A stretch of 64,000 nt of DNA, from contig NC_004663.1 of assembly GCF_000011065.1 (NCBI RefSeq), forward strand, positions 682,001 through 746,000, given 5' to 3'. This stretch comes from Bacteroides thetaiotaomicron VPI-5482. GTDB lineage: Bacteria; Bacteroidota; Bacteroidia; Bacteroidales; Bacteroidaceae. A program made the translations under genes and the position numbers. The notes beneath the pieces were generated by a model. The model worked only from the letters and a program-made list of their open reading frames with translations. It made no database searches and was not told the origin of the DNA. Shown piece after piece: positions 35,247 to 44,296 of this stretch (the first letter of the stretch is position 1; every line of letters begins with the position of its first letter).

Positions 35247-35726
35247 ATGAAAATCAATAAAACGAATGCGGCGCGTCTGCTGGATAAAGCTAAAATAGCT
35301 TATGAACTGATTCCTTATGAAGTTGACGAAAACGATCTGAGTGCCATTCATGTAGCTGCCAGCTTAGGCGAGAATATAGAACAGGTATTTAAGACACTGG
35401 TTCTTCACGGTGACAAAAGCGGTTATTTTGTTTGCGTCATTCCGGGTGAGCACGAAGTCGATCTGAAGCTGGCAGCAAAGGCTTCCGGCAATAAAAAGTG
35501 TGATCTGATACCGGTGAAAGAACTTCTTCCGCTGACGGGATATATCCGGGGCGGCTGTTCGCCTATTGGCATGAAGAAACATTTTCCTACTTATATTCAT
35601 GAAACCTGCCGGCAATTTCCGTATATTTATGTAAGTGCCGGTGTACGGGGGCTGCAGATAAAGCTTGCGCCGGGTGATTTAATCCGCGAATCGAGGGCAG
35701 AAATTTGCCGTTTATTTGAGGAATAA
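35247..35726 (+). CDS. ybaK: Cys-tRNA(Pro)/Cys-tRNA(Cys) deacylase YbaK
   Basis: Trans-editing enzyme of 159 residues that hydrolyses Cys mischarged on tRNA(Pro). It matches the YbaK/EbsC family: KTLVLHGDKSGYFVCVIPGEHEVDLKLAAKASG, with the conserved Lys near residue 51 (VFKTL), then GYIRGGCSPIGMKK and a C-terminal domain. It starts 42 bp after uvrA. Together with the AlaX-like protein, the window carries two free-standing tRNA-editing genes. Confidence 0.93.
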   Translation: MKINKTNAARLLDKAKIAYELIPYEVDENDLSAIHVAASLGENIEQVFKTLVLHGDKSGYFVCVIPGEHEVDLKLAAKASGNKKCDLIPVKELLPLTGYIRGGCSPIGMKKHFPTYIHETCRQFPYIYVSAGVRGLQIKLAPGDLIRESRAEICRLFEE

Positions 35727-35747
35727 ATCCAAAAAAGTATATATTTG
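35715..35747 (+). promoter_or_regulatory. Promoter of the POT transporter gene
   Basis: TTTG (35715-35718), 21 bp, TATATTTG (35740-35747): a full match to the Bacteroides consensus. The leader to the ATG is about 48 nt. Confidence 0.8.
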
Positions 35748-35801
35748 CAGAATATATGTCATTAGAAAAATTATCAATCATTAATTAATAAATTTATATC
35801 T

Positions 35802-37316
35802 ATGTTTGACAAACACCCTAAAGGACTGATAGCAGCCGCTTTAGCCAATCTAGGTGAACGCTTTGGCTTCTATACAATGATGGCGATCCTCGTGCTTTTC
35901 TTGCAAGCTAAGTTTGGAATGAATGGAAAAGAAGCGGGATTTATTTATTCAACTTTCTATTTTTCCATTTACATTCTTGCTTTGGTTGGAGGTATTATCG
36001 CCGATAAGACACGAAACTACAAAGGAACTATTTTCACGGGAATTGTGCTGATGGCAGTGGGATACTTGTTGTTGGCTATTCCATCCAAGACTCCGGTAGA
36101 CAATAAGACCTTTTATCTGGTCATTACTTGCGCCAGCTTGTTTGTGATTGCATTTGGTAATGGATTATTTAAAGGAAATCTGCAAGCTCTGGTAGGGCAG
36201 ATGTACGATAATCCTCAATATGCCAGCATGCGTGACTCCGGTTTCTCCTTGTTTTATATGTTCATTAATATCGGTGCAATCTTTGCTCCGTTTGCAGCAG
36301 TAGGTGTACGTAACTGGTGGTTGTCTACTTTCGGTTATAATTACGATGCTGATCTTCCTGCATTATGTCACGGTCATTTGGCTGGTACTTTGTCGCCCGA
36401 AGCTACTGAAACTTATCATACGTTGGTAGAGAAAGCTTCCAACGCTCCGGTACAGGATTATACAGCTTTTGCATCCGATTACCTGAACGTCTTTACTACA
36501 GGTTTCCATTATGCATTTGGAGTAGCTATCATTGCTATGGTCATTTCTTTGACTATCTATTTGCTGAATAAGAGAAACTTCCCCGATCCCAGCAAGAGAG
36601 CCGTTGCGTCTTCAGCATCTTCGGCTACTGTAGAAATGAGTATTCAAGAAGTGAAACAACGTATGTATGCCCTGTTCGCAGTGTTCGGAGTTGTTATCTT
36701 CTTCTGGTTCTCTTTCCATCAGAATGGTTTGACTTTGACGTACTTTGCAAAGGAATATACTGACCTTAACTTGTTTGGTATGCCTATTTCCGCAGAGCTG
36801 TTCCAGTCGTTGAATCCGTTCTTTGTTGTTTTCCTGACTCCTGTGATTATGGCAATCTTTGCCAGCCAGCGCAGACGTGGAAAAGAGCCTTCTACTCCTA
36901 AGAAGATTGCAATTGGTATGGGTATTGCCGCATTGGCCTTTATCGTAATGGCTGTCGGTTCTTATTTTGCCAATCTGCCTTTGCACAAGGACATTATCGC
37001 TGTAGGAACTTCACCGGTGAAAGTGACTCCGTTCTTGTTGATGCTGACTTATCTGATTTTGACGGTAGCTGAATTGTATATTTCTCCGTTAGGAATTTCA
37101 TTTGTGTCTAAAGTAGCTCCTCCGAAATACCAGGGTATTATGCAGGGAGGCTGGTTAGGTGCAACTGCACTTGGCAATCAGCTGTTGGTGATCGGTGCTA
37201 TTTTGTATGAATCCATTCCTATCTGGATGACATGGACAGTATTTGTGGTAGCTTGTACTATTTCAATGTTTACCATGATCTTCATGCTGAAATGGCTGGA
37301 ACGCGTAGCGAAATAA
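35802..37316 (+). CDS. POT family proton-coupled oligopeptide transporter
   Basis: Major-facilitator protein of 504 residues with 12-14 predicted helices. The N-terminus has ERFGFYTMMAILVLFL, matching the POT ExxERFxYY-type motif with FGFYT. A GNGLFKGNLQALVGQMY signature is near residue 123, and GISFVSKVAPPKYQGIMQGGWLGATALGNQL is in the C-terminal half. It imports di- and tripeptides with protons. It is transcribed alone from a consensus promoter and ends at a strong terminator. Confidence 0.94.
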   Translation: MFDKHPKGLIAAALANLGERFGFYTMMAILVLFLQAKFGMNGKEAGFIYSTFYFSIYILALVGGIIADKTRNYKGTIFTGIVLMAVGYLLLAIPSKTPVDNKTFYLVITCASLFVIAFGNGLFKGNLQALVGQMYDNPQYASMRDSGFSLFYMFINIGAIFAPFAAVGVRNWWLSTFGYNYDADLPALCHGHLAGTLSPEATETYHTLVEKASNAPVQDYTAFASDYLNVFTTGFHYAFGVAIIAMVISLTIYLLNKRNFPDPSKRAVASSASSATVEMSIQEVKQRMYALFAVFGVVIFFWFSFHQNGLTLTYFAKEYTDLNLFGMPISAELFQSLNPFFVVFLTPVIMAIFASQRRRGKEPSTPKKIAIGMGIAALAFIVMAVGSYFANLPLHKDIIAVGTSPVKVTPFLLMLTYLILTVAELYISPLGISFVSKVAPPKYQGIMQGGWLGATALGNQLLVIGAILYESIPIWMTWTVFVVACTISMFTMIFMLKWLERVAK

Positions 37317-37340
37317 GCCCGCTTGGTAATAAATAAACGA

Positions 37341-37387
37341 ATGCCCCGGAACATTGATTGAGTAACAATCTGTTCCGGGGCATTTTG
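37341..37387 (+). terminator. Terminator after the POT gene
   Basis: ATGCCCCGGAACA (37341-37353) pairs perfectly with TGTTCCGGGGCAT (37371-37383), with an inner GATTG/CAATC stem and TTTT after. Confidence 0.85.
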
Positions 37388-37406
37388 TATATGGTTACCT
37401 TACTTT

Positions 37407-37904
37407 TCAGATATCCAGTCCCATGATATAATCATTCATATAGTACCCGTTGCCAATCGGAAAATCCCCTTCCCGCAATTTTCTCATACCCATCCGTTCA
37501 TAGAACAGTAAAGCCTTGTTGTTACGGTTCACGTTAAGCTCCATTAAGCAAGGTTCCGGATGTACCTCCTTGATATATCTGACAGCCTCTCTGAATAAAA
37601 AACTACCGCAGTGTGCGCCTTGAAAATGGGGGAGGACATAGATTTTCTGCAGATGGAATACATTCTCTTCCTGTTGCTGTACGGAGACATAGCCACAGGG
37701 CTCATCTCCTTCATATGCGATAAAATAAACATGACCTTCTTCTTCCATTTGTTTCCGGATATTTTCGGGAGAGTACATCCAGTCCATCATATAGTCCAGT
37801 TGTCCGGGAGATAAGATCTCTTGGTAAGTGGCGGGAAATACTTCACCGGCCATTTGGTTGATCAGACCGCAATCATCTATCCTTGCTTTTCGAATAGTAA
37901 ACAT
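37407..37904 (-). CDS. GNAT family N-acetyltransferase
   Basis: Acetyl-CoA-dependent acetyltransferase of 165 residues. Motif A is visible (LQKIYVLPHFQGAHCGSFLFREAV near residues 88-111; the usual Q/RxxGxG/A loop reads QGAHCG) and motif B near LELNVNRNNKALLFYERMGM. The substrate is unknown. It stands alone on the minus strand and converges with the POT gene. Confidence 0.9.
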   Translation of the reverse strand: MFTIRKARIDDCGLINQMAGEVFPATYQEILSPGQLDYMMDWMYSPENIRKQMEEEGHVYFIAYEGDEPCGYVSVQQQEENVFHLQKIYVLPHFQGAHCGSFLFREAVRYIKEVHPEPCLMELNVNRNNKALLFYERMGMRKLREGDFPIGNGYYMNDYIMGLDI

Positions 37905-38006
37905 ACGTATTTTCTTTTTTGTGGTTTTATGAGCTGCAAATATAGCTATTATTTCTTTTTATAATAAGGAGAAAACTTCTTAATGATTTAATTATTATTA
38001 AATTAT

Positions 38007-38029
38007 AGTACTTTGTAATGCAAGGTACT
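38007..38029. promoter_or_regulatory. Palindromic operator upstream of padR
   Basis: AGTACTTTG-TAATG-CAAGGTACT is a palindrome with one mismatch. It lies 12 bp before the -7 element TATATTTG (38041-38048) and covers the -33 region, so PadR binding there would repress its own operon. Confidence 0.6.
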
Positions 38030-38071
38030 AGAGTAATGCATATATTTGTCCTGTCAAAAAGAAAAATAACA

Positions 38072-38398
38072 ATGAATGTAGACAATGTAAAATCTCAGAT
38101 GAGAAAAGGCATGTTGGAGTATTGCATCATGCTTTTACTGCACAAAGAGCCGGCTTATGCTTCTGATATTATTCAGAAGTTGAAAGAGGCACAGCTGATT
38201 GTGGTGGAAGGTACCTTATATCCATTGCTGACACGTTTGAAGAATGACGATTTGTTGAGTTATGAATGGGTAGAATCCACGCAGGGACCTCCTCGCAAGT
38301 ACTATAAGCTCACAGAAAAAGGAGAGGCTTTTTTAGGCGAGCTTGAGATATCCTGGAAGGAACTGAACGAAACCGTGAATCATATTGCTAGTAGATAA
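38072..38398 (+). CDS. PadR family transcriptional regulator
   Basis: A 108-residue winged-helix repressor. The PadR core covers the whole length: MRKGMLEYCIMLLLHKEPAYASDIIQKL, then the wing segment GTLYPLLTRLKNDDLLSYEW and ESTQGPPRKYYKLTEKG. The frame is open from an ATG at 38018, but that lies inside the operator and upstream of the -7 element (38041-38048), so ATG 38072 is the real start. It is followed 21 bp later by a PspC-domain gene, a common pairing in Bacteroidetes that suggests membrane-stress control. Confidence 0.93.
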   Translation: MNVDNVKSQMRKGMLEYCIMLLLHKEPAYASDIIQKLKEAQLIVVEGTLYPLLTRLKNDDLLSYEWVESTQGPPRKYYKLTEKGEAFLGELEISWKELNETVNHIASR

Positions 38399-38419
38399 TT
38401 CGATAAAGAAGAAATAATA

Positions 38420-39514
38420 ATGAAAAAAACATTAACTGTAAATTTGGGAGGAACTGTCTATCATATAGATGATGATGCCTATCGTTTGCTGGACGATTAT
38501 CTGTCCAACCTGAAACATTTTTTTCGCAAACAGGAGGGGGCGGAAGAGATTGTGAATGATATCGAGATTCGTATTGCCGAGCTGTTTGCCGAGAAAGTGT
38601 CCGCAGGGAAGCAAGTCATTACTATTGCCGATGTGGAAGAAATAATTGCCCGGGTAGGCAAACCGGAAGATTTTGGTGTATCTGACGACGAATCCGAACC
38701 GCATAAGAAGGAACAGACAGCTTCTTCCGGTCAGGGGTATACACGGACCACTACAGCCCGTCGCCTGTTCCGTGATCCGGATAATAAGTTGCTTGGAGGA
38801 GTAGCTTCCGGGCTGGCAGCTTATTTTGACTGGGATATCACGCTGGTGCGTATCCTGATGATCGTATTATTGTTTGTTCCCTATTGCCCGATGATTATCC
38901 TTTATATTATAGGATGGATTATCATTCCCGAAGCACGTACGGCAGCAGAGAAGCTGAGTATGCGTGGCGAAGCGGTAACCATAGAAAATATAGGCAAAAC
39001 GGTGACGGACGGATTTGAACGGGTTGCCGACGGGGTCAATAACTTTGTGAACTCGGATAAACCGCGTACCTTTCTGCAAAAAGTAGGAGATGTATTTGTC
39101 ACGATCGCCGCTATCATTCTTAAGATATTCCTGGTAGCTCTTGTCATCATTTGCTGTCCGGTATTGTTCGTGCTCGCTGTGGTGATAGTAGCTCTTGTGT
39201 TTGCGGTGATTGCTGCGCTTGTTGGCGGCGGAGCTCTGCTTTATGAAATGCTTCCGGCTATTGACTGGACGCCCATAGCTACCATATCTCCTGTGATGAC
39301 ATTGCTTGGCACCATTTCAGGAATTGCACTCATTGCCATTCCATTAGGAGCTTTTCTGTACACTATAATGCGTCAGTTGTTTCATTGGTCACCGATGGGG
39401 ACCGGCTTGAAATGGTCTCTGTTTATCCTATGGGTATTGGGACTGGTCATCGTGATTATCAATTTGTCAGCTCTCGGATGGCAGCTGCCGTTGTATGGAC
39501 TGCATTGCTTTTAA
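38420..39514 (+). CDS. PspC domain membrane protein
   Basis: A 364-residue envelope-stress protein. The N-terminal cytoplasmic part (about 1-115) contains NIEIRIAELF-type helices; NDIEIRIAELFAEK and ADVEEIIARVGKPEDF recall HAAS-like domains. The PspC domain is at about 112-170 (RRLFRDPDNKLLGGVASGLAAYF, then the helix with YIIGWIIIPEA). Several further transmembrane helices follow between about 225 and 360. In other bacteria PspC signals membrane damage. It is cotranscribed with padR. Confidence 0.9.
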   Translation: MKKTLTVNLGGTVYHIDDDAYRLLDDYLSNLKHFFRKQEGAEEIVNDIEIRIAELFAEKVSAGKQVITIADVEEIIARVGKPEDFGVSDDESEPHKKEQTASSGQGYTRTTTARRLFRDPDNKLLGGVASGLAAYFDWDITLVRILMIVLLFVPYCPMIILYIIGWIIIPEARTAAEKLSMRGEAVTIENIGKTVTDGFERVADGVNNFVNSDKPRTFLQKVGDVFVTIAAIILKIFLVALVIICCPVLFVLAVVIVALVFAVIAALVGGGALLYEMLPAIDWTPIATISPVMTLLGTISGIALIAIPLGAFLYTIMRQLFHWSPMGTGLKWSLFILWVLGLVIVIINLSALGWQLPLYGLHCF

Positions 39515-39563
39515 TGTAAGATCGTTCTATTAAAAAAGAATAATATTTATTCTTTTTCTGAGA

Positions 39564-39599
39564 AATGTGCCCCGATAGTGTGTCTGGGGTACATTTTTT
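39564..39599 (+). terminator. Terminator of the padR-pspC operon
   Basis: AATGTGCCCC pairs with GGGGTACATT (one G-U pair), a 12-base loop, followed by TTTT. Confidence 0.8.
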
Positions 39600-39667
39600 G
39601 TTTGTCCCTCTTTGTAAATCGAGATTTTTAATTAAGTTTGTGAGGACTTATTCAATAGATAAAGAAA

Positions 39668-40666
39668 ATGGGTGAACATATATGTTTCAGGAGAAACGAA
39701 CGTTTGGCTACCGTTAATCCTTATTGGAGAGGAAATCCGATGGTACGCGGACGTTTTTTTAACAGGCAGCACCGTTTCCGCCCCGGTATGGGAAGTGTGT
39801 TGAAATGGCGGTTGTCCCCCAATCCTCAGCGGAAAGAAAAGAAAACGGTGAAGTGGGACCCGAAAGTCTGTTATCTTCGTTCGCTGGATGCTGTGGTGGG
39901 AGATTCTTTAATATGGCTGGGACATAATTCCTTCTTCCTTCAGTTGGCAGGTAAAAGAATCATGTTCGATCCGGTTTTCGGAAACATCCCTTTTGTGAAA
40001 AGACAGAGTGAGTTTCCTGCCAATCCCGACATTTTTACAGAAATTGATTACCTGCTTATCAGTCATGATCATTTTGACCATCTGGACAAGCAAAGTATCA
40101 CCCGTTTGCTGAATAATAATCCGCAGATGAAATTGTTTTGCGGTTTGGGAACCGGAGAACTGATAAAGAGCTGGTTTCCGGAAATGAGAGTGATTGAGGC
40201 CGGCTGGTATCAGCAACTGGAAGATGAAGGGCTGAAAATAACTTTCTTGCCGGCACAGCATTGGAGCAAACGCTCCGTACGTGATGGAGGGCAGCGATTG
40301 TGGGGAGCTTTCATGCTGCAGGGGAATGGTGTTTCTCTCTATTATAGCGGAGACACAGGGTATTCTACCCATTTTAGGGAAATCCCGGATCTGTTCGGAG
40401 CTCCGGACTATGCCTTGTTGGGTATCGGTGCATATAAACCCCGTTGGTTCATGCGTCCCAATCATATTTCTCCTTATGAATCACTGACTGCCTCCGAAGA
40501 GATGCACGCAGGAATAACCATTCCGATGCACTACGGTACATTTGATTTGTCTGATGAACCCTTGCATGATCCGCCTAAAGTATTTGCGGCAGAAGCAAAG
40601 AAAAGAAAGATTCGTGTAGAAATCCCTTATCTGGGAGAAATCGTAAAACTGAGTAAAAGAAAGTAA
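39668..40666 (+). CDS. MBL-fold metal-dependent hydrolase (NAPE-PLD/UlaG-like)
   Basis: A 332-residue metallo-beta-lactamase-fold enzyme. The metal motif HDHFDHLD is near residue 132, a further metal ligand His is in PAQHWS near 198, the Asp is in YYSGDTGY near 225, and the last His is in IPMHYGTF near 288. The arrangement LGHNSFFLQLAGKRIMFDPVFG is typical of the phospholipase D-like (NAPE-PLD) branch. No signal peptide is apparent. The substrate is unknown. The gene is close to the flavin reductase gene (19 bp), so the two may be cotranscribed. Confidence 0.92.
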   Translation: MGEHICFRRNERLATVNPYWRGNPMVRGRFFNRQHRFRPGMGSVLKWRLSPNPQRKEKKTVKWDPKVCYLRSLDAVVGDSLIWLGHNSFFLQLAGKRIMFDPVFGNIPFVKRQSEFPANPDIFTEIDYLLISHDHFDHLDKQSITRLLNNNPQMKLFCGLGTGELIKSWFPEMRVIEAGWYQQLEDEGLKITFLPAQHWSKRSVRDGGQRLWGAFMLQGNGVSLYYSGDTGYSTHFREIPDLFGAPDYALLGIGAYKPRWFMRPNHISPYESLTASEEMHAGITIPMHYGTFDLSDEPLHDPPKVFAAEAKKRKIRVEIPYLGEIVKLSKRK

Positions 40667-40685
40667 TTATAAAATAAACTGAGAG

Positions 40686-41195
40686 ATGAAGAAGTTAGAA
40701 GTAAAAGACCTGAAAGAAAATTTCTTTGAGGCGATTGGCAAAGAATGGATGTTGGTTACTGCCGGCACCAAAGAGAAATTCAATACAATGACTGCCAGCT
40801 GGGGTGGCATTGGCTGGCTTTGGAATAAGCCCGTTGCTTTTGTTTTTGTCCGCCCCGAACGATATACGTATGAGTTCATCGAGAAAAGTGATTATCTGAC
40901 ACTTTCTTTTTTGGGCGAAGCAAATAAGAAGATTCATGCAGTTTGTGGCTCAAAGTCCGGTCGTGATACGGATAAGGTGAAAGCAACCGGATTGAAGCCG
41001 GTCTTCACAGAACAGGGGAATGTGCTTTTCGAACAGGCCCGCCTGAGTCTGGAAGGAAGAAAACTGTATGCGGATAACATTAAACCTGAATGTTTCCTGG
41101 ATAAAGAGTCCTTGGAAAAATGGTATGACGATGCTCATGGAGGTTTTCATAAAATGTATATAGTAGAAATCGAAAATATTTGGGAGGGAGATTAA
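40686..41195 (+). CDS. Flavin reductase family protein
   Basis: A 169-residue FMN-binding split-barrel protein with the family features NTMTASWGGIGWLWNKPVAFVFVRPERYTYEFIE and DYLTLSFLGEANKKIHAVCGSKSGRD. The partner enzyme is not identified. It begins 19 bp after the MBL hydrolase gene. Confidence 0.92.
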   Translation: MKKLEVKDLKENFFEAIGKEWMLVTAGTKEKFNTMTASWGGIGWLWNKPVAFVFVRPERYTYEFIEKSDYLTLSFLGEANKKIHAVCGSKSGRDTDKVKATGLKPVFTEQGNVLFEQARLSLEGRKLYADNIKPECFLDKESLEKWYDDAHGGFHKMYIVEIENIWEGD

Positions 41196-41227
41196 TTCTC
41201 CCTTTTTTTATTTTTTATCGGTAAAGC

Positions 41228-41258
41228 TTTGATAAGTGATATAAATATTATACATTTG
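41228..41258 (+). promoter_or_regulatory. Promoter of the surface lipoprotein gene
   Basis: TTTG (41228-41231), 19 bp, TACATTTG (41251-41258): full consensus match. The ATG is 41 bp downstream. Confidence 0.8.
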
Positions 41259-41299
41259 CCCTAAACTAAACTATTGTAACACAACTAAAACTAAGCGTT

Positions 41300-42004
41300 A
41301 TGAAAACAAAAATGTTCTTTCTTGCAGGTATCTGTGCTGCACTCGCAGCTTGTAGTAGTGATTCGGATGATGTGTCTTCTTCTCCATCCAATACTCCGGC
41401 GATATTAGAGGTTGTTTCCTATAAGTTTGTGCAGGAGGAAACGGATGTAGTAGAGCGGGTTGAATATCCTGTAGTAGTCTTGCAACATAAAGTAAATGAT
41501 AAAGATGAACCTCTTCCAATGATATATGCATGGGATGTGGAAGAGGAAGAGAACTCTTTATTTGTATTGACTGAAGGTTCTTTGCCTGTTAATGCTGAAA
41601 ATTTGGCGGATTTGAAGATTCCTGTTCCTTTCATTGATGCTGGAGGTAAGCTTTTTATAGACGGAACGGGTGCGAAGACTCCGTTGATTTTTGGAGAAAC
41701 ATTAAAAGTAAAGAATGGATCACGTTCTATTGGAAATGTAAAGTATAAGATACCTCCCTATTCAACTTATGAGTTAACAAAACAAGAATGTGGATATCGA
41801 TGTACCTTAACTTTTTATTTGGTACTGAAGGCCGTAAATAAAGGGGAAGAATACCATTTAAAAGGCAGATGGACTGGAGAACAATTAAGGGAGCAAAAAA
41901 TGGGATTAATTGATTTATCAGACGAAAAAGGTGCTGAAAAAACTGTTTTAATGGAGGCTCCGATTGAGCTATTTGAAAAGGATTATGAAACAGGTCTAGA
42001 TTGA
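41300..42004 (+). CDS. Putative surface lipoprotein of unknown family
   Basis: A 234-residue protein that I do not recognise. It has a lipoprotein signal peptide with lipobox LAAC (Cys18), followed by SSDSDD. Acidic residues right after the Cys match the surface-export signal described for Bacteroidetes lipoproteins, so display on the cell surface is inferred. The mature part is beta-rich by eye, with two Cys close together near residue 160 (ECGYRC). The coding sequence is more AT-rich than its neighbours, suggesting a variable accessory gene. It has its own strong promoter. Confidence 0.82.
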   Translation: MKTKMFFLAGICAALAACSSDSDDVSSSPSNTPAILEVVSYKFVQEETDVVERVEYPVVVLQHKVNDKDEPLPMIYAWDVEEEENSLFVLTEGSLPVNAENLADLKIPVPFIDAGGKLFIDGTGAKTPLIFGETLKVKNGSRSIGNVKYKIPPYSTYELTKQECGYRCTLTFYLVLKAVNKGEEYHLKGRWTGEQLREQKMGLIDLSDEKGAEKTVLMEAPIELFEKDYETGLD

Positions 42005-42086
42005 ATCATAGACCTTATCTAAGTATATAGTAGCAATCGAAAATATATATCATGAGTAAAGTCTAGCGGATTTTAGATGTAATGCA

Positions 42087-42126
42087 GAAGGCTCTGAACT
42101 CAATTTGATTTGAGAACAGAGCCTTC
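42087..42126. terminator. Bidirectional terminator, lipoprotein and S9 peptidase
   Basis: GAAGGCTCTG pairs with CAGAGCCTTC, with an additional inner CTCAA/TTGAG stem. It lies between convergent genes. Confidence 0.8.
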
Positions 42127-42149
42127 ATTATTTGTCTTATATCAAAGAT

Positions 42150-44249
42150 TTATTTTGCAGGAGCCTTCAGCCACTTATCCAGCCACTCAAAGAAAGTGCG
42201 TTGCCACAAGACACCATTCTGCGGTTTCAGTACCCAGTGGTTCTCATCCGGATAAATTAGCAACTCTGCAGGTACACCACGCATTACAGCGGCATCAAAT
42301 GCAGCCATAGCCTGATTAGCCAAAATACGGAAATCTTTTTCTCCATGAATACAGAGAATCGGAGTATCCCATTTTTCCACGAAGAGGTGAGGGGAGTTGG
42401 CGAAAGTACGTTGTGCTATCGGATTCTGTTTTTCCCAGTACGCGCCGCCCATATCCCAGTTGGCAAACCATTTCTCTTCTGTTTCCAGATACTGCATTTC
42501 CATATTGAAGATTCCGTCATGAGCGATAAATGCCTTGAAACGTTTGTCGTGATGACCGGCTAACCAATATACGGAGAATCCTCCGAAACTAGCGCCCACA
42601 CATCCCAGACGATCTTTATCTACATACGATTCTTTTGCCATCTCGTCGATAGCAGTGAAATAGTCTTTCATACACTGACCACCATAATCACCACTGATCT
42701 GTTCGTTCCATTCCACTCCGAATCCCGGTAATCCGCGACGGTTCGGGGCTACAATGATATAGTCGTTGGCAGCCATAATCTGGAAGTTCCAGCGATAAGA
42801 CCAGAACTGACTTACCGGACTTTGAGGACCACCTTCACAGAACAGCAATGTCGGATATTTCTTGTTCGGATCGAACTGGGGAGGATAGATCACCCATGTC
42901 AACATATCCTTGCCATCCGTCGTTTTCATCCAGCGACCTTCTACCTTACCCATTTCCAGCTGATCATAAATCTCCTTGTTCTCCTGTGTCAGTTGAGTGG
43001 CAGAACCATCCAATGCTACCGCATAGATCTCATCACCCATACTCATTGAGTGGCGTTTGGCAATCAGTTTGTCACCGAAGAGTGCTACCCCTTCATAATC
43101 ATACATACCCGAAGTAATCGCCTTTACAGAATCATTCGTCAGGTCAAGAGAATAAATCTGAGTTTCTCCATGCCATACACCTGTAAAATAGATGGTCTTG
43201 GCATCGTTGCCCCAGACAAACGCATCCACATTAGACTCAAATGCTTTGCTGACAAAACGCTTCTCTCCAGTTTCCAGATTCATGATAAACAAACGGTTCA
43301 GATCAGCTTCGTATCCATCGCGCTCCATGCTTTGCCATGCAATGTACTTGCCATCCGGAGAGTATTGCGGATTGGTGTCATACCCCTTGTTTTCTTCGGT
43401 GATATTATCCGTTTTCTTTGTATTCAGATCATACACATAAATATCCGAATTGGTAGAAACAGCATATTCCAGCCCTGTTTTCTTGCGACAGGTATAAGCC
43501 ACTTTGTCCGAAGTCGTATTCCAAGCCAGCTGCTCAATGCCGCCCCAAGGTTTCATCGGACTTTCGTATGGTTCTCCTTCCAGTATATCCACGATATTGG
43601 AAATACCGTTACCGTCAAAGTCTGCCACGAAAGGATGCGGAGCAGTTGTCACCCATTCATCCCAGTGCTTATACATCAGGTCGGTGACAATAATACCTGT
43701 AGCTTTCGGCAGATCCGGATATTTATCGGCAGTGCTTTCTTTGGTTTTCACTTGCGAGATGAACAGCAGTTTCTTGCCGTCCGGTGAGATAGAATAACCC
43801 TCGATGTCACCATCGTAGTTGGTCAGTTGTTTACGGCCGCTACCGTCCGGATTCATTTCATATAGTTGGCTGCTTCCGTTGTCGTTGCTCAGGAAAGCCA
43901 GCTTCGATCCTCCTTTTATCCAGGTCACCTCATTCTCCTGATAAGGAGTGCGGGTGATTTGTCGGTTATCGCTGCCGTCCGCGTTCATGACGAAAACTTC
44001 GCGATTACTCTTGTTCTCCGGTACACTGTAGTATGCTACCGTATACGCAATTTTCTTTCCGTCGGGCGATACCGCCAGTCCTCCGATACGTCCCATTGCC
44101 CAAAGGGCTTCAGGCGTCATACGCTTCCCTTCGATCTTAATATCGGATTTTTCGATAAGCACCTGATCCGTTTTGCCCGCGTCTTTTGTTCCGCCGCAGG
44201 CAGCTAACAACATTGCTGCCGACATCATAAATAGATTTGCTTGTCTCAT
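42150..44249 (-). CDS. S9 family prolyl oligopeptidase-type lipoprotein
   Basis: A 699-residue exported serine peptidase of the DPP/acylaminoacyl-peptidase type. Lipobox LAAC (Cys18) anchors it. A beta-propeller with repeated SPDGKKI-type units (residues about 50-420) precedes an alpha/beta hydrolase domain. The catalytic Ser is in GASFGGF near 543, the Asp is likely in GEKDFRI near 650, and the His is in DENHWVL near 680. It probably trims proline-containing or N-blocked peptides in the periplasm. A near-consensus minus-strand -7 (TATCTTCG, 44282-44275) lies upstream. Confidence 0.94.
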   Translation of the reverse strand: MRQANLFMMSAAMLLAACGGTKDAGKTDQVLIEKSDIKIEGKRMTPEALWAMGRIGGLAVSPDGKKIAYTVAYYSVPENKSNREVFVMNADGSDNRQITRTPYQENEVTWIKGGSKLAFLSNDNGSSQLYEMNPDGSGRKQLTNYDGDIEGYSISPDGKKLLFISQVKTKESTADKYPDLPKATGIIVTDLMYKHWDEWVTTAPHPFVADFDGNGISNIVDILEGEPYESPMKPWGGIEQLAWNTTSDKVAYTCRKKTGLEYAVSTNSDIYVYDLNTKKTDNITEENKGYDTNPQYSPDGKYIAWQSMERDGYEADLNRLFIMNLETGEKRFVSKAFESNVDAFVWGNDAKTIYFTGVWHGETQIYSLDLTNDSVKAITSGMYDYEGVALFGDKLIAKRHSMSMGDEIYAVALDGSATQLTQENKEIYDQLEMGKVEGRWMKTTDGKDMLTWVIYPPQFDPNKKYPTLLFCEGGPQSPVSQFWSYRWNFQIMAANDYIIVAPNRRGLPGFGVEWNEQISGDYGGQCMKDYFTAIDEMAKESYVDKDRLGCVGASFGGFSVYWLAGHHDKRFKAFIAHDGIFNMEMQYLETEEKWFANWDMGGAYWEKQNPIAQRTFANSPHLFVEKWDTPILCIHGEKDFRILANQAMAAFDAAVMRGVPAELLIYPDENHWVLKPQNGVLWQRTFFEWLDKWLKAPAK

Positions 44250-44296
44250 ATTTTATAAAAATGTTTATTTTCTTGCGAAGATAATGAAAAAAGGAT

